Below, one piece after another: positions 37,040 to 48,755 of a DNA stretch of 64,000 nt; position 1 is the stretch's first letter; each line of letters begins with the position of its first letter. The position numbers and the translations under genes were made by a program. The notes below the pieces were generated by a model, which worked only from the letters and a program-made list of their open reading frames with translations, was not told the DNA's origin and did not search any database. Location: assembly GCA_017871115.1 (NCBI GenBank), contig JAFCIZ010000007.1, positions 2,356,001 to 2,420,000 on the forward strand, written 5' to 3'. Source of the stretch: Cunninghamella blakesleeana (Eukaryota; Mucoromycota; Mucoromycetes; Mucorales; Cunninghamellaceae).

Positions 37040-37303
37040 TTTAGAAAATAATAATGATAATATTATAAAGAAAGGAAGAAAGGAAGAAAGGAAGAAAGAG
37101 AAGGAAAACTTCGAACTTTTTTATAATTTTTTTAAAAAAATTGAACTTGTCTGGATCCAATTGGCTCAAAACTCCGTCATGCCAGTTTTTTTTGAGCCGC
37201 CTCCCATTTTTAGTCTCACTCTAAAAAAAATGTCCTTTGTTCCCAAAAAAGACCTTTTTCTCTTCATTTTCTTTTGGAGTAAAAACTTCATGATCTTAAA
37301 GGA
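37040..37303. promoter_or_regulatory. Shared divergent promoter LHS1 / TFB4
   Basis: 264 nt between start codons. It contains a GAAA/GGAA repeat at about 37067-37098 (pyrimidine tract of the LHS1 leader), a palindromic CCAATTGG at 37157-37164 offering a CCAAT box in both directions, a 9-nt perfect inverted repeat GGCTCAAAA (37163-37171) / TTTTGAGCC (37190-37198), and CCGCC at 37197-37201. No canonical ER-stress element (CCAAT-N9-CCACG) was found. Confidence 0.5.
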
Positions 37304-39198
37304 ATGAAAGATATTGCTACAAGTGAAGGTATATTATTAAAAATAGCTTAATGTATTTCTCAATATATACACATATACATACACATACATGCATACACGT
37401 ATATAAATTATTAATAATACTATTATTATATACACATATATTTATATTTATTTATAAAAGACGATTCCAATTTACTTGTTCTTGTTATTGATACCAATCC
37501 GTTTATATGGGAACAATCGGCAAAAGCAGAAACACCCCTATCTCTTGATGATGCTCTTCGACAAATATTGATTTTTGTTAATGCTCACTTAGCTTTAAAA
37601 TATAGTAATAAAGTTGTCGTTATTGCAAGTCATGCTGGCCATAGGTAAAATCTATAGTATAATAAAATATAATAGAGGGTTAAAAAATGAAAAAGAAAGA
37701 GAGAAAGAGAGAAAGAGAGAGAGAGATAGAGAGAAAAGGATGTATAATTTGCATTAAATTATTACCATTATTACTATTATTATTTATATTAGTAAATTTC
37801 TTTATCCACTACCTCATCAAGAACATAGCCATATGGAAAATGGAACTCCACAAAAAAGAAACGCCAATATGTACCCACATTTTCAAATAGTTACTGATCA
37901 AATAGTAGAAAGTATTCAAGAATTATTATCTGATACGAATATATTAGATAAAGAAACTTGTAATAATCATAATATATACAACAACAAAAATAAAAAATAA
38001 AAAAAATCGAGATACATATTAGCATTATTGTATTTACTAATGTATATTCTCTTTAGATACAACTTCGATGATGACAGGTGCTTTTTCTATGGCTTTATGT
38101 TGTTAGTATATAAATATATATAGATATGAATATAATTACTTTATAAAATATAGTATGTGATTATAATTTTGATCGATTTTTTTAACATTAAAATATTATT
38201 GATGATATTATTAGATATTAATAGAATTACAAAGTTAGATGATCTTGGTCATATCAAACCCAGAATATTACTGTTATCAGTATCACCAGACTCAGCCCAA
38301 CAATATATCCCTTTAATGAATTGTATATTTTCTGCGCAAAAAATGGTAAAAATAAACATGTTTATACCGAATAACAATAATATTAATGATATTATTTGAA
38401 TTAAATATTTATTACTACTTCATAATGATCATAGGGTATTCCCGTAGATGTATGTAAAATATTTGGTCAAGAAACAGCATTTTTACAACAGGCAGCAAAT
38501 ATTACTGGAGGTGTTTATATCAATATAGGTAATTCTCAAGCTTTATTACAATATCTTATGGTAATATATACATATATACGTACACATATATATTTTTGAA
38601 TAATATTTGATTTTGTCAATAGCGTATTTACTAATAAATTTCTTTTTATTTTCTAGTTTTCTTTTTTACCTGAACGCTATGCCCGAAACTTTTTAAAATT
38701 ACCATCTGAAGATCAAGTCGATTTTCGAGCTGCATGTTTTTGCCATAAAAATATTGTTGATATTGGATTTGTATGCACCGTTTGCTTATCAAGTAATAAT
38801 AATAATAATAATAATTAATAACAAGGGTGATCAGGATGATTTTCAAAGTATTTTTATTAAAAAAGAAAAAGGAAAGTCCAGCTTATACTGATAATTATAT
38901 TGTTATATATTGGTTTATTTTTTAGTCTTTTGTTCTTGGACCCCTGTATGTTCAACTTGCAAGTAAGTGATGATACAAACATTAAAAATTTCTATATATA
39001 ATATTTATAACGATTTTAACATGCATAAATTTTTTTTGATATATTTAATTTTTTCATTTATTTAGAACAAAATTTTCTTTTAGACCTAAAATCGCAGGAA
39101 GAATGTCAACACCTTCAACGCCTTCAACACCTAGAAGTTCACAAGTTTCTACACCTACACCATCATTTGCCCCAACACCTTCTAATATGAAACAATAA
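37304..39198 (+). CDS. TFB4: TFIIH core subunit Tfb4 (p34/GTF2H3)
   Basis: Nine exons: 37304-37328, 37461-37644, 37793-37959, 38057-38101, 38215-38345, 38435-38560, 38657-38792, 38926-38962, 39066-39198, giving 327 residues. The vWA-like domain starts LLVLVIDTNPFIWEQ and includes RILLLSVSPDS and GGVYINIGN. The C-terminus has a cysteine-rich zinc finger (CFCH, then CTVC, then VCSTCK) split over exons 7-9. Tfb4 pairs with Ssl1/p44 in the TFIIH core for transcription initiation and nucleotide-excision repair. After the finger there is a Ser/Thr/Pro tail built of TPS repeats (39110-39150), an extension with no known role. The GTTAGT donor of exon 4 is slightly unusual but keeps phase. Confidence 0.93.
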
Positions 39199-39581
39199 TA
39201 ATGCATATTATTTATTTTATTATTATTATTAATATTATTAACAATGGTATTTATAATAATTCTTTTTTAATTTAACCACTATGTAAATATCAATTAAAAA
39301 AATGATCTGCTATATATATACATATATTTTGAAACTGCGTCTGATTAAAAAAAAAATGGTTTGGCTAAATTTGATTGGCGAGATCGAATGAAGGGGAGAA
39401 TTTTTTAAAATAAATTTTAATTAGAAACCTATTTTTTTATTTCTTCTCTCTTTCTTTTTCTTTTTGCTTTTTTCCCTTTTGTATATATTTTATTTATTTT
39501 ATTTATTCTTTTTCTTTTAAGAATATACATATACATATCTTATCCTATTTATAATCGCTATAAAGATTAAAACTATAAAAA
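39199..39581. other. Intergenic spacer / SEC62 promoter
   Basis: 383 nt between two plus-strand genes. TFB4 3' flank with AATAAA-like signals, then a pyrimidine-rich block at about 39430-39520 before the SEC62 start. No gene seen. Confidence 0.5.
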
Positions 39582-40635
39582 ATGAGTCACGTACATGGTC
39601 CCGAATGTAATCATGGAGATAATGGTGGCGGTCAAGTCCGTACCATCAATATTAATGATGCCAACTTATCTTCTCCCTTATATAAAAGCATTGCCAATTT
39701 CTTGAGAGATAACTCTAAATCTGGCTTAAGACAAAAGCAAGGTGTATTTAATGGAAAACGTGTAGATTATTTTAAAGGTAATACTAATAAAAATAAAAAT
39801 AGCTTTATCTAGCAGTTGAGTAAAAAAAAAATTGATAAAGAGATATGATAAAATATAAGATAATAAAGGTATAAGAGAAGGAAGAATAGGCTATTGTGTT
39901 AATAATAACTAAAAAATAGAATAAAATAATTATTATGTTTATATATATATATATATATACTTATTACGATTATTAATTATTTTTACCTTTATCTTTCCTC
40001 TACTTATTTTATTATTAATAATAATAATATTAGGTAAAAGTGCTGTTAATGCTTTATTAAAAGAGGGATTTGCAAAAATTTTACCAGCTGATCAACCTGC
40101 TCCCAAGGAAAAAGCAGATGCTATGAAATTATTAAATGAATTGGGCCGTGAAGGATTTATATTATGTGTAGAAAGAGGTGATAACATTAATGGAAAACAT
40201 ACCCCAAGAGTTTTACGACCTAATAGTGTTCAAGAAATGCAAGAAGGTGGATATTATATGTGGATTTGGGAAGGATCTCAAGTTCGTGCTTACCTTGGTG
40301 CTGTTGGTTTAGTGGCTGTTATTTTAGCCGCTGTCTTATATCCTTTATGGCCACATTTCTTACAACTTGGTGTTTGGTATCTTAGTGTGGGTGTATTAGG
40401 TTTATTGGGTGTCTTTTTCGGTATTGCTATTATAAGACTTATTCTTTTTGTCATCACAATGGTTATCTTACCCCGCGGATTTTGGTTATTCCCTAATCTA
40501 TTCGAAGATTGTGGTGTAGTGGAAAGTTTTATTCCTTTATATGGTTGGGATGAACCTAAAAAATCAAAAAAGAAATCAAAATCTTCAAGTGAATCTGCTC
40601 CTGTCTCTGCTGCAGCTCCTGCCAAAACTGAATAA
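39582..40635 (+). CDS. SEC62: Sec62, post-translational ER translocon subunit
   Basis: Two exons, 39582-39777 and 40034-40635, giving 265 residues. The cytosolic N-terminal domain contains the conserved core LSSPLYKSIANFLRDN, then the block after KRVDYFKG. Two transmembrane segments (about residues 151-170 and 180-205) are followed by LPRGFWLFPNLFEDCGVVESF, seen here in pieces of the family signature, and a lysine-rich tail ending in Ala/Pro/Ser. Sec62 joins Sec63 and the Sec61 channel to import fully made proteins into the ER. LHS1, whose product acts on the lumenal side of the same process, lies 2.5 kb away. Confidence 0.96.
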
Positions 40636-40856
40636 ATAATTAATGTATATTTTTTTTCTTTCTCTTTCCTTTTTATTTTTCTTGTTTTCATTATATAATA
40701 CTACATTCATTATTAATATTTTTTATATAATACAGATATTTATACGTACGTTTTTAAAATAAATATTTATTGGACAAAAAAATTGCATAATTGAACTCTA
40801 TTTTAACTATATATAAAAACATCTTTAAAAAAACTAAATAATATTGATTTATTTAT

Positions 40857-41946
40857 TTACTGTAGTAATATAGCCAAAACTTGGTGTTGTAAAGCTATTT
40901 TATCTGTATCTTTTGTTATGGAAAATAAAGGTACCTTCAACTATTAGATTAGAAATAAAAAATAAAAAGGAATTAACTATGATGATCATCTTTTTTTTAA
41001 AAAAAAACAAAAATAAAAACCATATACATAATCAAATATACTTTACATTTTTTAATATTTCTTGTTGTGATCTTATTTCTTTATCCATTTCACGAATAAT
41101 ATGCTTATCCATTTGAACCTTTTCCATTTTACATTTTGTGTCAAACTCTTTTTTTTCATTTGTAATGTCTGCACCAATACATCCTCTATAAAAGTAAATA
41201 TATATTAATTGTTGATTGTAAAAAAAAAAAAAAAAAATGAAAAAAATAAATAGAGTATATATAGTATTTTTTTTTTTTCTTTATAATTGTTATCAATTTC
41301 ATTTTACTTTGCTTGTAACATATCCAGTTCCTTTTTATGCCTCCTTAAAAGTTCATTTCTTTGTTTATATAGCTGCCTTTCTTTTTCATTCTAGAATAAA
41401 CGAAAATATAAAATATAATATAAAGTAAAAAAGAATAGAAATAAAAAGTTAGCCCATTATTTATAATTATTCATTATTTTTAAATTTATTATTTGTTACG
41501 TACTTGTTGCTTTTGGCAAGTAGATATCACCTGTAAAATATTGGTTTCATTCTTCATTTTTTCTAATGCTGTTTTTACTTCTGTTGTAATACTGCTCACT
41601 TTTGATAATGATTCCAATAAGTCTTCTAATTTGTTTTTACTCTCACTATTATCTTTATTTAAAGTTGCAGACTTTTGAATAATTTGATTCTTCCAATACT
41701 CTTGCTGTACTTGTTTAACAATATCTGGATTAAATTGTGATATATCTAGCACTGGATTAGGCAAATCATAGCTGCTACTTGATGTATTGATGTTATTTAC
41801 AGGTACATCTGATATTGATTGGTTTTCCTAATAAGAGTACTATCATATTAATTTCAGTATACATATAGTTGTGCATATTAGTTTGTAATATACCGATTTA
41901 CATTTGAATCTTTGTTATATAAATAGTTATTTTGTTGATAGTCCAT
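40857..41946 (-). CDS. DGCR6: DGCR6 / gonadal (gdl) family coiled-coil protein
   Basis: Five exons: 41946-41902, 41827-41504, 41390-41308, 41185-41047, 40940-40857, giving 224 residues, almost the same length as human DGCR6. The middle is a coiled coil (DLLESLSKV, then ERQLYKQRNELLRRHKKELD). The C-terminus holds the family's most recognisable element, a short hydrophobic strand LKVPLFSITKD followed by KIALQHQVLAILLQ, matching the animal VPxFxxTxxPxEIQLQMxxLxxIL pattern. The molecular function of the family is not established. The assignment is from that C-terminal pattern plus length. The 3' end is 221 nt from the convergent SEC62 stop. Confidence 0.72.
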
Positions 41947-42381
41947 ATAAATATATATATATAAAAAATATTAGGAAAAAAAAAATGAAAATATTGAAAA
42001 AATGAAAATGTTATTTAAAGTCTACCTATATTTTTTTGAATCTATAAAAGGAAATATATCTTCTACCACAGCAAAAAAAAATACTTTTAAATTTGTATAT
42101 AATGAATGTTAATTTCGTTGACTATTTCTTTTATTTTTTTTTTAGTATTATATATATATTAATAAAATACTTAATATGGTATATATAATTAAGTAAATAG
42201 TTATATACGTATTGCTTTTATTTTATAAAATAATAATAATAATATTAATATTAATAATACAACATAATCTAAAAAGTATATAAATAATATCATTTTACTT
42301 TTCTCGTTATTAATAAAGGAAAATACACATACGTTGGAAAATGATGATAATGTTAATAAAAAAAAGTTAAATAAAAAATAG
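41947..42381. other. Intergenic spacer
   Basis: 435 nt between two minus-strand genes: DGCR6-like 5' flank and glycogenin 3' flank. A pyrimidine tract on the minus strand sits close to the DGCR6-like start; AAT repeats at about 42231-42258. No gene seen. Confidence 0.5.
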
Positions 42382-45300
42382 TTATATGATGGTATGATCT
42401 GATTCTAAAGACGAATTTTCATCAGATGATGCATCAGTAGCTGCATTAGTTGTAGTGGTAGTTGTTTTTATTATTGTCATTTCATTTGTAACCGTTGTCG
42501 TTGTGGTGATAGTAGTAATCTCATTCGTGGATGTTGATGTATTCACCATATTATTTTCAATGGTAACTAAATGGTGATCCAAATTAAATGAACCATTGCT
42601 ATCGCTATTGCTATCACTATCATTAATAAATGGATTATTGTTATTGATGTCATCATCGTTTGGGTCGTCAATAATAGGTGTGGCTGAAGCTGCACTTCTC
42701 CATTCAACCGAAGTGATATCACTAATGTCTTCCAATGCAGATAAATAAACTGTTTCACCATCATCTGTTACGGATGAAGCAGGTGGCAAAGAAGAGATAG
42801 ATGAAATAGAAGTTGAAGATGTTAAAGATGACGATGGTCTTACTTCGTGATCACTCTGTATGACCCTTTGCAAATCCTTTCTCATTGACACGCCTGTTGT
42901 TGGTAAGAGTAATGGAGATGATTGTGCCAATGTTAATAGTTTGCTCTTCTTTTCTTTGGGACTTATATCATTAATAATCGTTCCATCAAAAGTATGAGTG
43001 TGATTTCCATCTTTTTCATCATCATTACCACCTTGAATTCCATAACTAATGATATCTCTATTTTTGTCATCATCATTACTTTTAATATCATTATCTAATT
43101 CATCACTGTTTGCTGTAAGAGATAGCCATGTGGATATATTTTGTTCATCACTATATAAATCACCATGGGTACTTTTTTCTATTATAGATAATGATTGGGC
43201 ACTTGTTGTTGGGGAAGGATTGGAAGCAGTAGTAATGATGTTGGTAGTTTCGTTTGGTTCTTGTGATACTGTTTTATTTTCAAAGTTGTTATCTTTTATG
43301 CTTGATATGGATGATGATTCTACTGATAACTGTGTTATTTTATTCAAATCGTCCTGGATTTTGTGAGTCTCCGAGCAGATGGATGATGGTTGCGAAGGAA
43401 TTTGTTCATTTTTAACTGTTTGAACTGCTACATTTTGTGTTGTTGTTTGACTAGTTTTATCTTGAGCACAATGGCGGTTGTCGTTATCTTCCACAAAAAA
43501 AAAAGATGATAATGGCTGTGGAGATGTCTGTTCGTTTTCTACAGTTAAATTTGCTTCATTTTGGATTGCTATATTACTAGTTTGATCCTGGTGGTAGTTG
43601 TCGATACCTGAAAAAAATAAAGATGAATTTTGTATATGACCCTCATCGTTGTCACCAGAGGATATACTATGATCAGACCCTTGACTTAATACTTTTGATT
43701 GATTATTACTAGCAATAGACCCAAGGGATAAAGTAGATACATTTGAAGGTGAGGGCGGTCCAGATTTAAGATTTTTCATAGTAATATAAGGATGAAATGG
43801 TTGATTTGGTAACCCATATAATGGTTCAGTAAAGGTATATCGAGATAAATTTTGTAAAGATGTATTTTTATTAGATTGACTTGATTCACCAGTAATAACA
43901 TTAGAATTATTTTGAATATTAATAGTTGGCGATGAAGGTGGGTTATATGATGTTGTTGATAAGGTACATTCTGTAACTAATTCTTTCATTTTATTTTTTG
44001 CTGCGTTGATAATACTACTATCGAAATAAGCTGCATATTCTTCTTCTATCTCTTCATCATCATCAACAACAACAACATTAGTGTTGTTATCATATTCTTC
44101 AATTCTGTCCTTTCTAACTTCTGAGCCTTCTTGTTTAAAAGAATTATTAACGTCATCACGCCATGTCTTTACATTAAATCCAGTAGTTTGAGTTGATGTG
44201 GTAGCGGTTGATTCTAAAGTGCTTTTAATATTGTTGAGACTAAAATAGCCAATATTAAGATCGTTGTTTTGATTGGAATGTGTTGAATTAGTATTGATTT
44301 TTTCATGAATGCTATCCCTATCGGGTGTAAGGTCAAATTCACTGATAGTATATGTACCCTTGGCAATAGTTTTAAAATTATTGGAAATGGAATCGCTGCT
44401 GTTGTTGTTGCTGTTATCGATATTGTCTATAAAAACATGATTACGTGACCTTCTATTGAATAAACTACTTTTTGTTAAATCGAGTTCAGCTTCTAAAACA
44501 GTAGCAATAGCTGTTTTTGGTTGTACAAGAGCAAGGGCTGCACGTTGTTGACGATGTTGTTCCTTTGCCGCTTCAATTTCAAAAGTTAAATTATTTTTCA
44601 AACTGCGTACAATTGGTGTTGTTGGAGAAGTTGTACCAGCAGATTGAATTTCATCGCTAACATTTTTATACGATACATAATCCTTGCAATACAAGCTATT
44701 TATATCTTGTTTTGAAGATGGTATCACAATAGAATCCCATGAATACTGATTTTGATTAGTTGCTTCTATATTATCTTCATTATTATTGCCTACGTTCAGA
44801 GTATCGTTATTGTCCACATGACTAGTAGTTTTAGTGTTGTTCATTAATGAGACGAATATATCGTCTTTATGATTGCTTTCTTCAATGGTTATCAATTCAT
44901 CGGTCGTACCTTTATATTCATGGTTTGAAATAATATGGTTACTTTGGGCTCTTAATAATTCTAGTGCCAATTCTGGATCCCAGCCGTTATTTTTATCACG
45001 GTGTGAATTATAAGTATTCTGCAAAGATTTGTCAATTGAGTATTGATTATAGTAGTCATCACCTTCTTCTTCTTCCTCATATGGAATGTCCTCTTTTACT
45101 TCATCTTGCTTTATATTTTTTTCATTAAACTCTTCCCCTAGATGGTTGGATGATCTGTAATCAAATGCCAGTTCTAACTTTTCAAAATCCGTACGTATCT
45201 CATTAGTAGTAGTTGTTTTATTTTTAGCTTCAGTGTTTGTGGTTAGAGCTGACAATCCATCAATATCATATATAAATGATGCATACTCCTTTGTAGGTGT

Positions 45301-48289
45301 TGTAGCTGCGGAAGTATAAGGCGTCTTTTTTGAGAACGAAAGGTTTGCTTGGACCAAATTAGACTTTGTTTGAGATGGTTGAGAATAATTTCTGTTGATT
45401 ATATTGTCTGTATAAATAATTGGTGATTTCGTGGCTACTGGTGATAAAACACTGCTTGAATTAGATTTTTGAGAAGATAACGAAGAACGTCTACTTTTTG
45501 AGATACTACTTCTTCTACTACCTATTGGGCTTTGTACTGGTGTAGGTGATAGCCCTCCAGGATTAAGTTTACTTGTTGCTTTAAATGGTATAGGAATAAA
45601 TTGTCTATCATCATCATCAGCGTCATCATTACTTGTGATAGGGTGAGATTCATTTTTTTGATCATTTTTTATTGTATGATTTGCTTTTTGTGACTTTCCT
45701 AAATTTCTAACAATGCTTTTATAAGATATGGTATCCATTGCATAAGCTACTGAATTTGATGCTGTTTCATCCATTTGTAAGTCGTTATAATCATCACATT
45801 TATTACTACTAACATTAATATCATCCGATTGTGTATCAAAAGCGTACTCTGTAGAAGTTCTTTTATTTTCATCACTATTTATCTTTTCCACTGATACTTC
45901 ATTCACTACTTCAAATATCCTATATATTAATATATATATAATAAAAAAGTTTTGACATTATTGAAAAATAAAATAAATAAATAATTAATATGATATAAAA
46001 ATAAAAACATAATAACTTACCTATCATCCGATCTATTATCTTTAATATTATAAACTTGACTAGTGGCATCGTACTGATTATCGTGACTATCATTATTTGA
46101 GTTTTGTATATGCTGATCTTGTCCACAGTTTGTGTTTTCATTAACAATATTTCCATCCACTGCGACAACTTCTAATTCATGCTGTGCTGTTCTAACTAGT
46201 TCATCTAACCATATTCTCGTTGGCGTTGATACTGGTTCTTGTCTATACTCCCATGGAAAAACAGGCTGATATATTTCCTTTGGTTTTATTTCTTTATGAT
46301 GCTCTTGATGATTGCATTCATGATACTGTTCATCACATTCATGCTGTTGATGCCCATGCTGATGTTCATGTTGTTGATGTCCATACTGATTTTCATGCTG
46401 ATGTTGTTCATATTGATGTTCATACTGGTATTGTTGTTCGTGTTGATCATGCTGATCATGCTGACGATATTCTTGACGTTCGTGCACAAATTCATAATTA
46501 AAATCAAATTTTGGTATTGGTTGTGGATCTGGTGCTATCCAAACAGAATTATAATCCACTGGTTTATCCCAAGCATTATCATATTCCGATAAATCAGGAA
46601 TATTAGCAGACATACCTTGATTTGGTGGGGATTCACAAGCAGGATTCCAAGTAACCATTTGATAATTAGTGTGTGAATCTAGATTCCCTTCTTTATTGTT
46701 TTGATTATATTCATTTTGCCTTAGGTCAGTAGTAGTAGTGGTAATAATAGAACCATGCTTTTCTGGCCCAAAATGTTCCGACTGCTCTTCATCGATTTGA
46801 TGGCTTGAGCACTTATTTTTTTAAAAAAAAAATTGTACATAAAGAAATAAAATTAAAAAAAAAGGTTTGTTAATTAGCATGATTAATATTATAGGTAACC
46901 AAAAATATAAATAAGTCATGTATAGATTACCTGAGAGGTTTCATCATAATGATGAGATGACCTATTATCTATCCAATCTGAATGAGTAATAGTAATTTTA
47001 TCAACGGGAGGCATAGGAATGATATGGCGATGATGATGATGATCTTCCATATAATTATGAAAATTAATATTATCCCAAACATTTTCAGTAAAATGATTAA
47101 ATTGTGGAATAGGTTGACGCTTATATGAATAAATGACTATATCGTTTGGTGACCTTGATAACAAATGATCAGGTTCTGTCTAATAAATCAACAGCGAAAA
47201 AATAATAATAAAAATAAAAATAACAAGTAACACAAGTAAGAATTATAGTGTTACACGGCTTTTTCTTTTTTTCCTTCCCCCAACAACAATTAAGATAACT
47301 TTAATTTTACCTGTCCATAATGTAAATTCCAAGTGTTCCACCAGGACTGTAAAAGATCTGTATAACCTTTCCATTGATGAGAAAATACACTCCCGTCCGC
47401 ATACCTTTGATATTTCCATGGCTTATTTAATCCAATAAAGTGACAGATCGCAATATTATTACTGTAATACTGGAGAGCGGGAGCATACCTAATAATAAAA
47501 TAATAAAATAATAAATAAATAAATAAATAAAAAAATAAACAATAAATAAATAAAAATAAACCATTCATATCAATATATATTTATATATGTCTATATATAT
47601 ACTTACGTATATTGACTTGTTGGGGTCATATTATAGGTAAAAGGCAATCTATGATCAGAAGAAGAAGCAGACCAAGAACTAAAGTATTTATTCAATAAAC
47701 CTTGATCGCCACCTATAATCAGAAACAAAAAACAAATATGTTTTTATTTATTCATCGAATCATTTTTAATATTTGTATTAATTATTTAAATTTTATTTTT
47801 TTATTTACCATCAAAAGAGCCATTTTCTATAGCCATTTTTTTAAGAGCTTGATAGTCGGATTCAGAAGGTTCAGTGACAAAAACACCAGAATTAAAGGTA
47901 TCGGGCCAACCACAGTCATGAGCAGCAGAAAAATTAGGTCTTTCAAATAGTTCATCCACGTTTTTTAAAGGTAAGGTATCAGCGTCTAAAAAGACCACTT
48001 TTTTATATTGTGTTAGTTTCCAAACATGTATTTTTGTGAAAGTGATATTTAAATCAGGTCTCCCAAGTAATTGTAAATTATCAAGATCGTTCGAATATAA
48101 GGTATCTACAGAAATCAGTTGATAGAATTGTCCTAAATGCTCTAAAACTATCTTGGATATATTTTTTGTCACTAAACATACTAGCTCTTTTTGTGTCCCT
48201 AAGTCAAGTAATCGATGAGCAAGAACTAATGCACCTGAAGCATAACTATCTGTTGCCACCAGCGTTACATAGGCTTCTTTTTTAGACAT
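42382..48289 (-). CDS. GLG1: Glycogenin with a giant disordered C-terminal extension (about 1780 residues)
   Basis: Six exons: 48289-47809, 47712-47607, 47488-47311, 47179-46931, 46811-46021, 45919-42382. They join in phase to 1780 residues; known glycogenins are about 330-620. Residues 1-260 are a full GT8 domain: VTLVATDSYASGA, the metal-binding FLDADTLPL, FNSGVFV, and HFIGLNKPWKY. Tyrosines at 195 and 197 (QYTYAPAL) fit the self-glucosylation site. Then come the fungal glycogenin elements WNPACESPP and FPWE (523-526) with PTRIW. From about residue 602 the tail is one 3538-nt exon, Ser/Thr/Asn/Asp-rich, without obvious domains. Exon 5 carries a His/Gln/Glu/Tyr-rich imperfect repeat. The enzyme primes glycogen by self-glucosylation with UDP-glucose. 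An in-frame ATG at 45906 could in principle start a separate gene, but the clean splice and absence of any stop argue for one protein. Confidence 0.85.
46300..46490 (-). repeat. Coding His/Gln/Glu/Tyr-rich imperfect repeat in glycogenin exon 5
   Basis: A run of short related units (variants of HQHE, HQYE, HDQ, QQHEHQHGH) about 60 residues long within the glycogenin linker. At DNA level it is an imperfect CATGCTGAT-type minisatellite. Reading frame is kept throughout. Confidence 0.75.
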
Positions 48290-48645
48290 GGAACACTGTT
48301 GAAAAAGGTGTAAAAAAGAAGAAGTAAAAGTAAAACAGATGGATTAAAGAAAGAGAAGTTAAAAAAAATAAAAAAAAAGTGAAAGAGCGAAAGAAAAAAA
48401 AAAAAAAGATTTTCCAAAATAGTTTAAATAAAAAAAGTAGCGGAATTACAAAATCGATATTCAGCATAAAAAAAGGATATGTAGTATATAAGTATTGAAT
48501 ATACACTTTTGAAATATTAATAAACAGGTAAATTCATCTATTTTTTTGTTTATTTTAATATTTTTTTAATTAATATGAGTCTTATTAATATTATTTTTAT
48601 TTTATTTTTTATAAAAAATAATAATTATATAATGGGTTTAATTCT
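48290..48645. other. Intergenic spacer / glycogenin promoter
   Basis: 356 nt between the glycogenin start and the PTH2 stop. Purine-rich on the plus strand (pyrimidine-rich leader on the coding strand) at about 48340-48410; GCGG at 48440-48443, i.e. CCGC on the coding strand. The 48282-48506 (-) open stretch is a Phe/Leu-rich artefact of the pyrimidine tract. Confidence 0.5.
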
Positions 48646-48721
48646 TTATAACAATTTTAAATGACCAGTAACTTCATTAATCAATTCTACAGGACCTAAT
48701 ACCGTCAAACATCAAATAATT

Positions 48722-48755
<34 letters not shown>

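Noticed and set aside
40290..40691. 133-codon minus-strand frame over SEC62
   Set aside because: Antisense shadow of the conserved Sec62 coding exon.
45906..45906. Separate gene starting at an in-frame ATG after the glycogenin core
   Set aside because: The exon is joined to glycogenin by a consensus GTAAGT donor and TATAG acceptor with correct phase, and there is no stop or promoter-like gap; kept as one gene, with the alternative recorded.
46220..46592. Antisense open frames rich in Met/Leu/Ile or Asp/Val/His
   Set aside because: Shadows of the repetitive glycogenin exon 5 in other frames.
48282..48506. Minus-strand Phe/Leu-rich frame upstream of glycogenin
   Set aside because: Translation of the pyrimidine-rich leader; an uninterpretable hydrophobic run.
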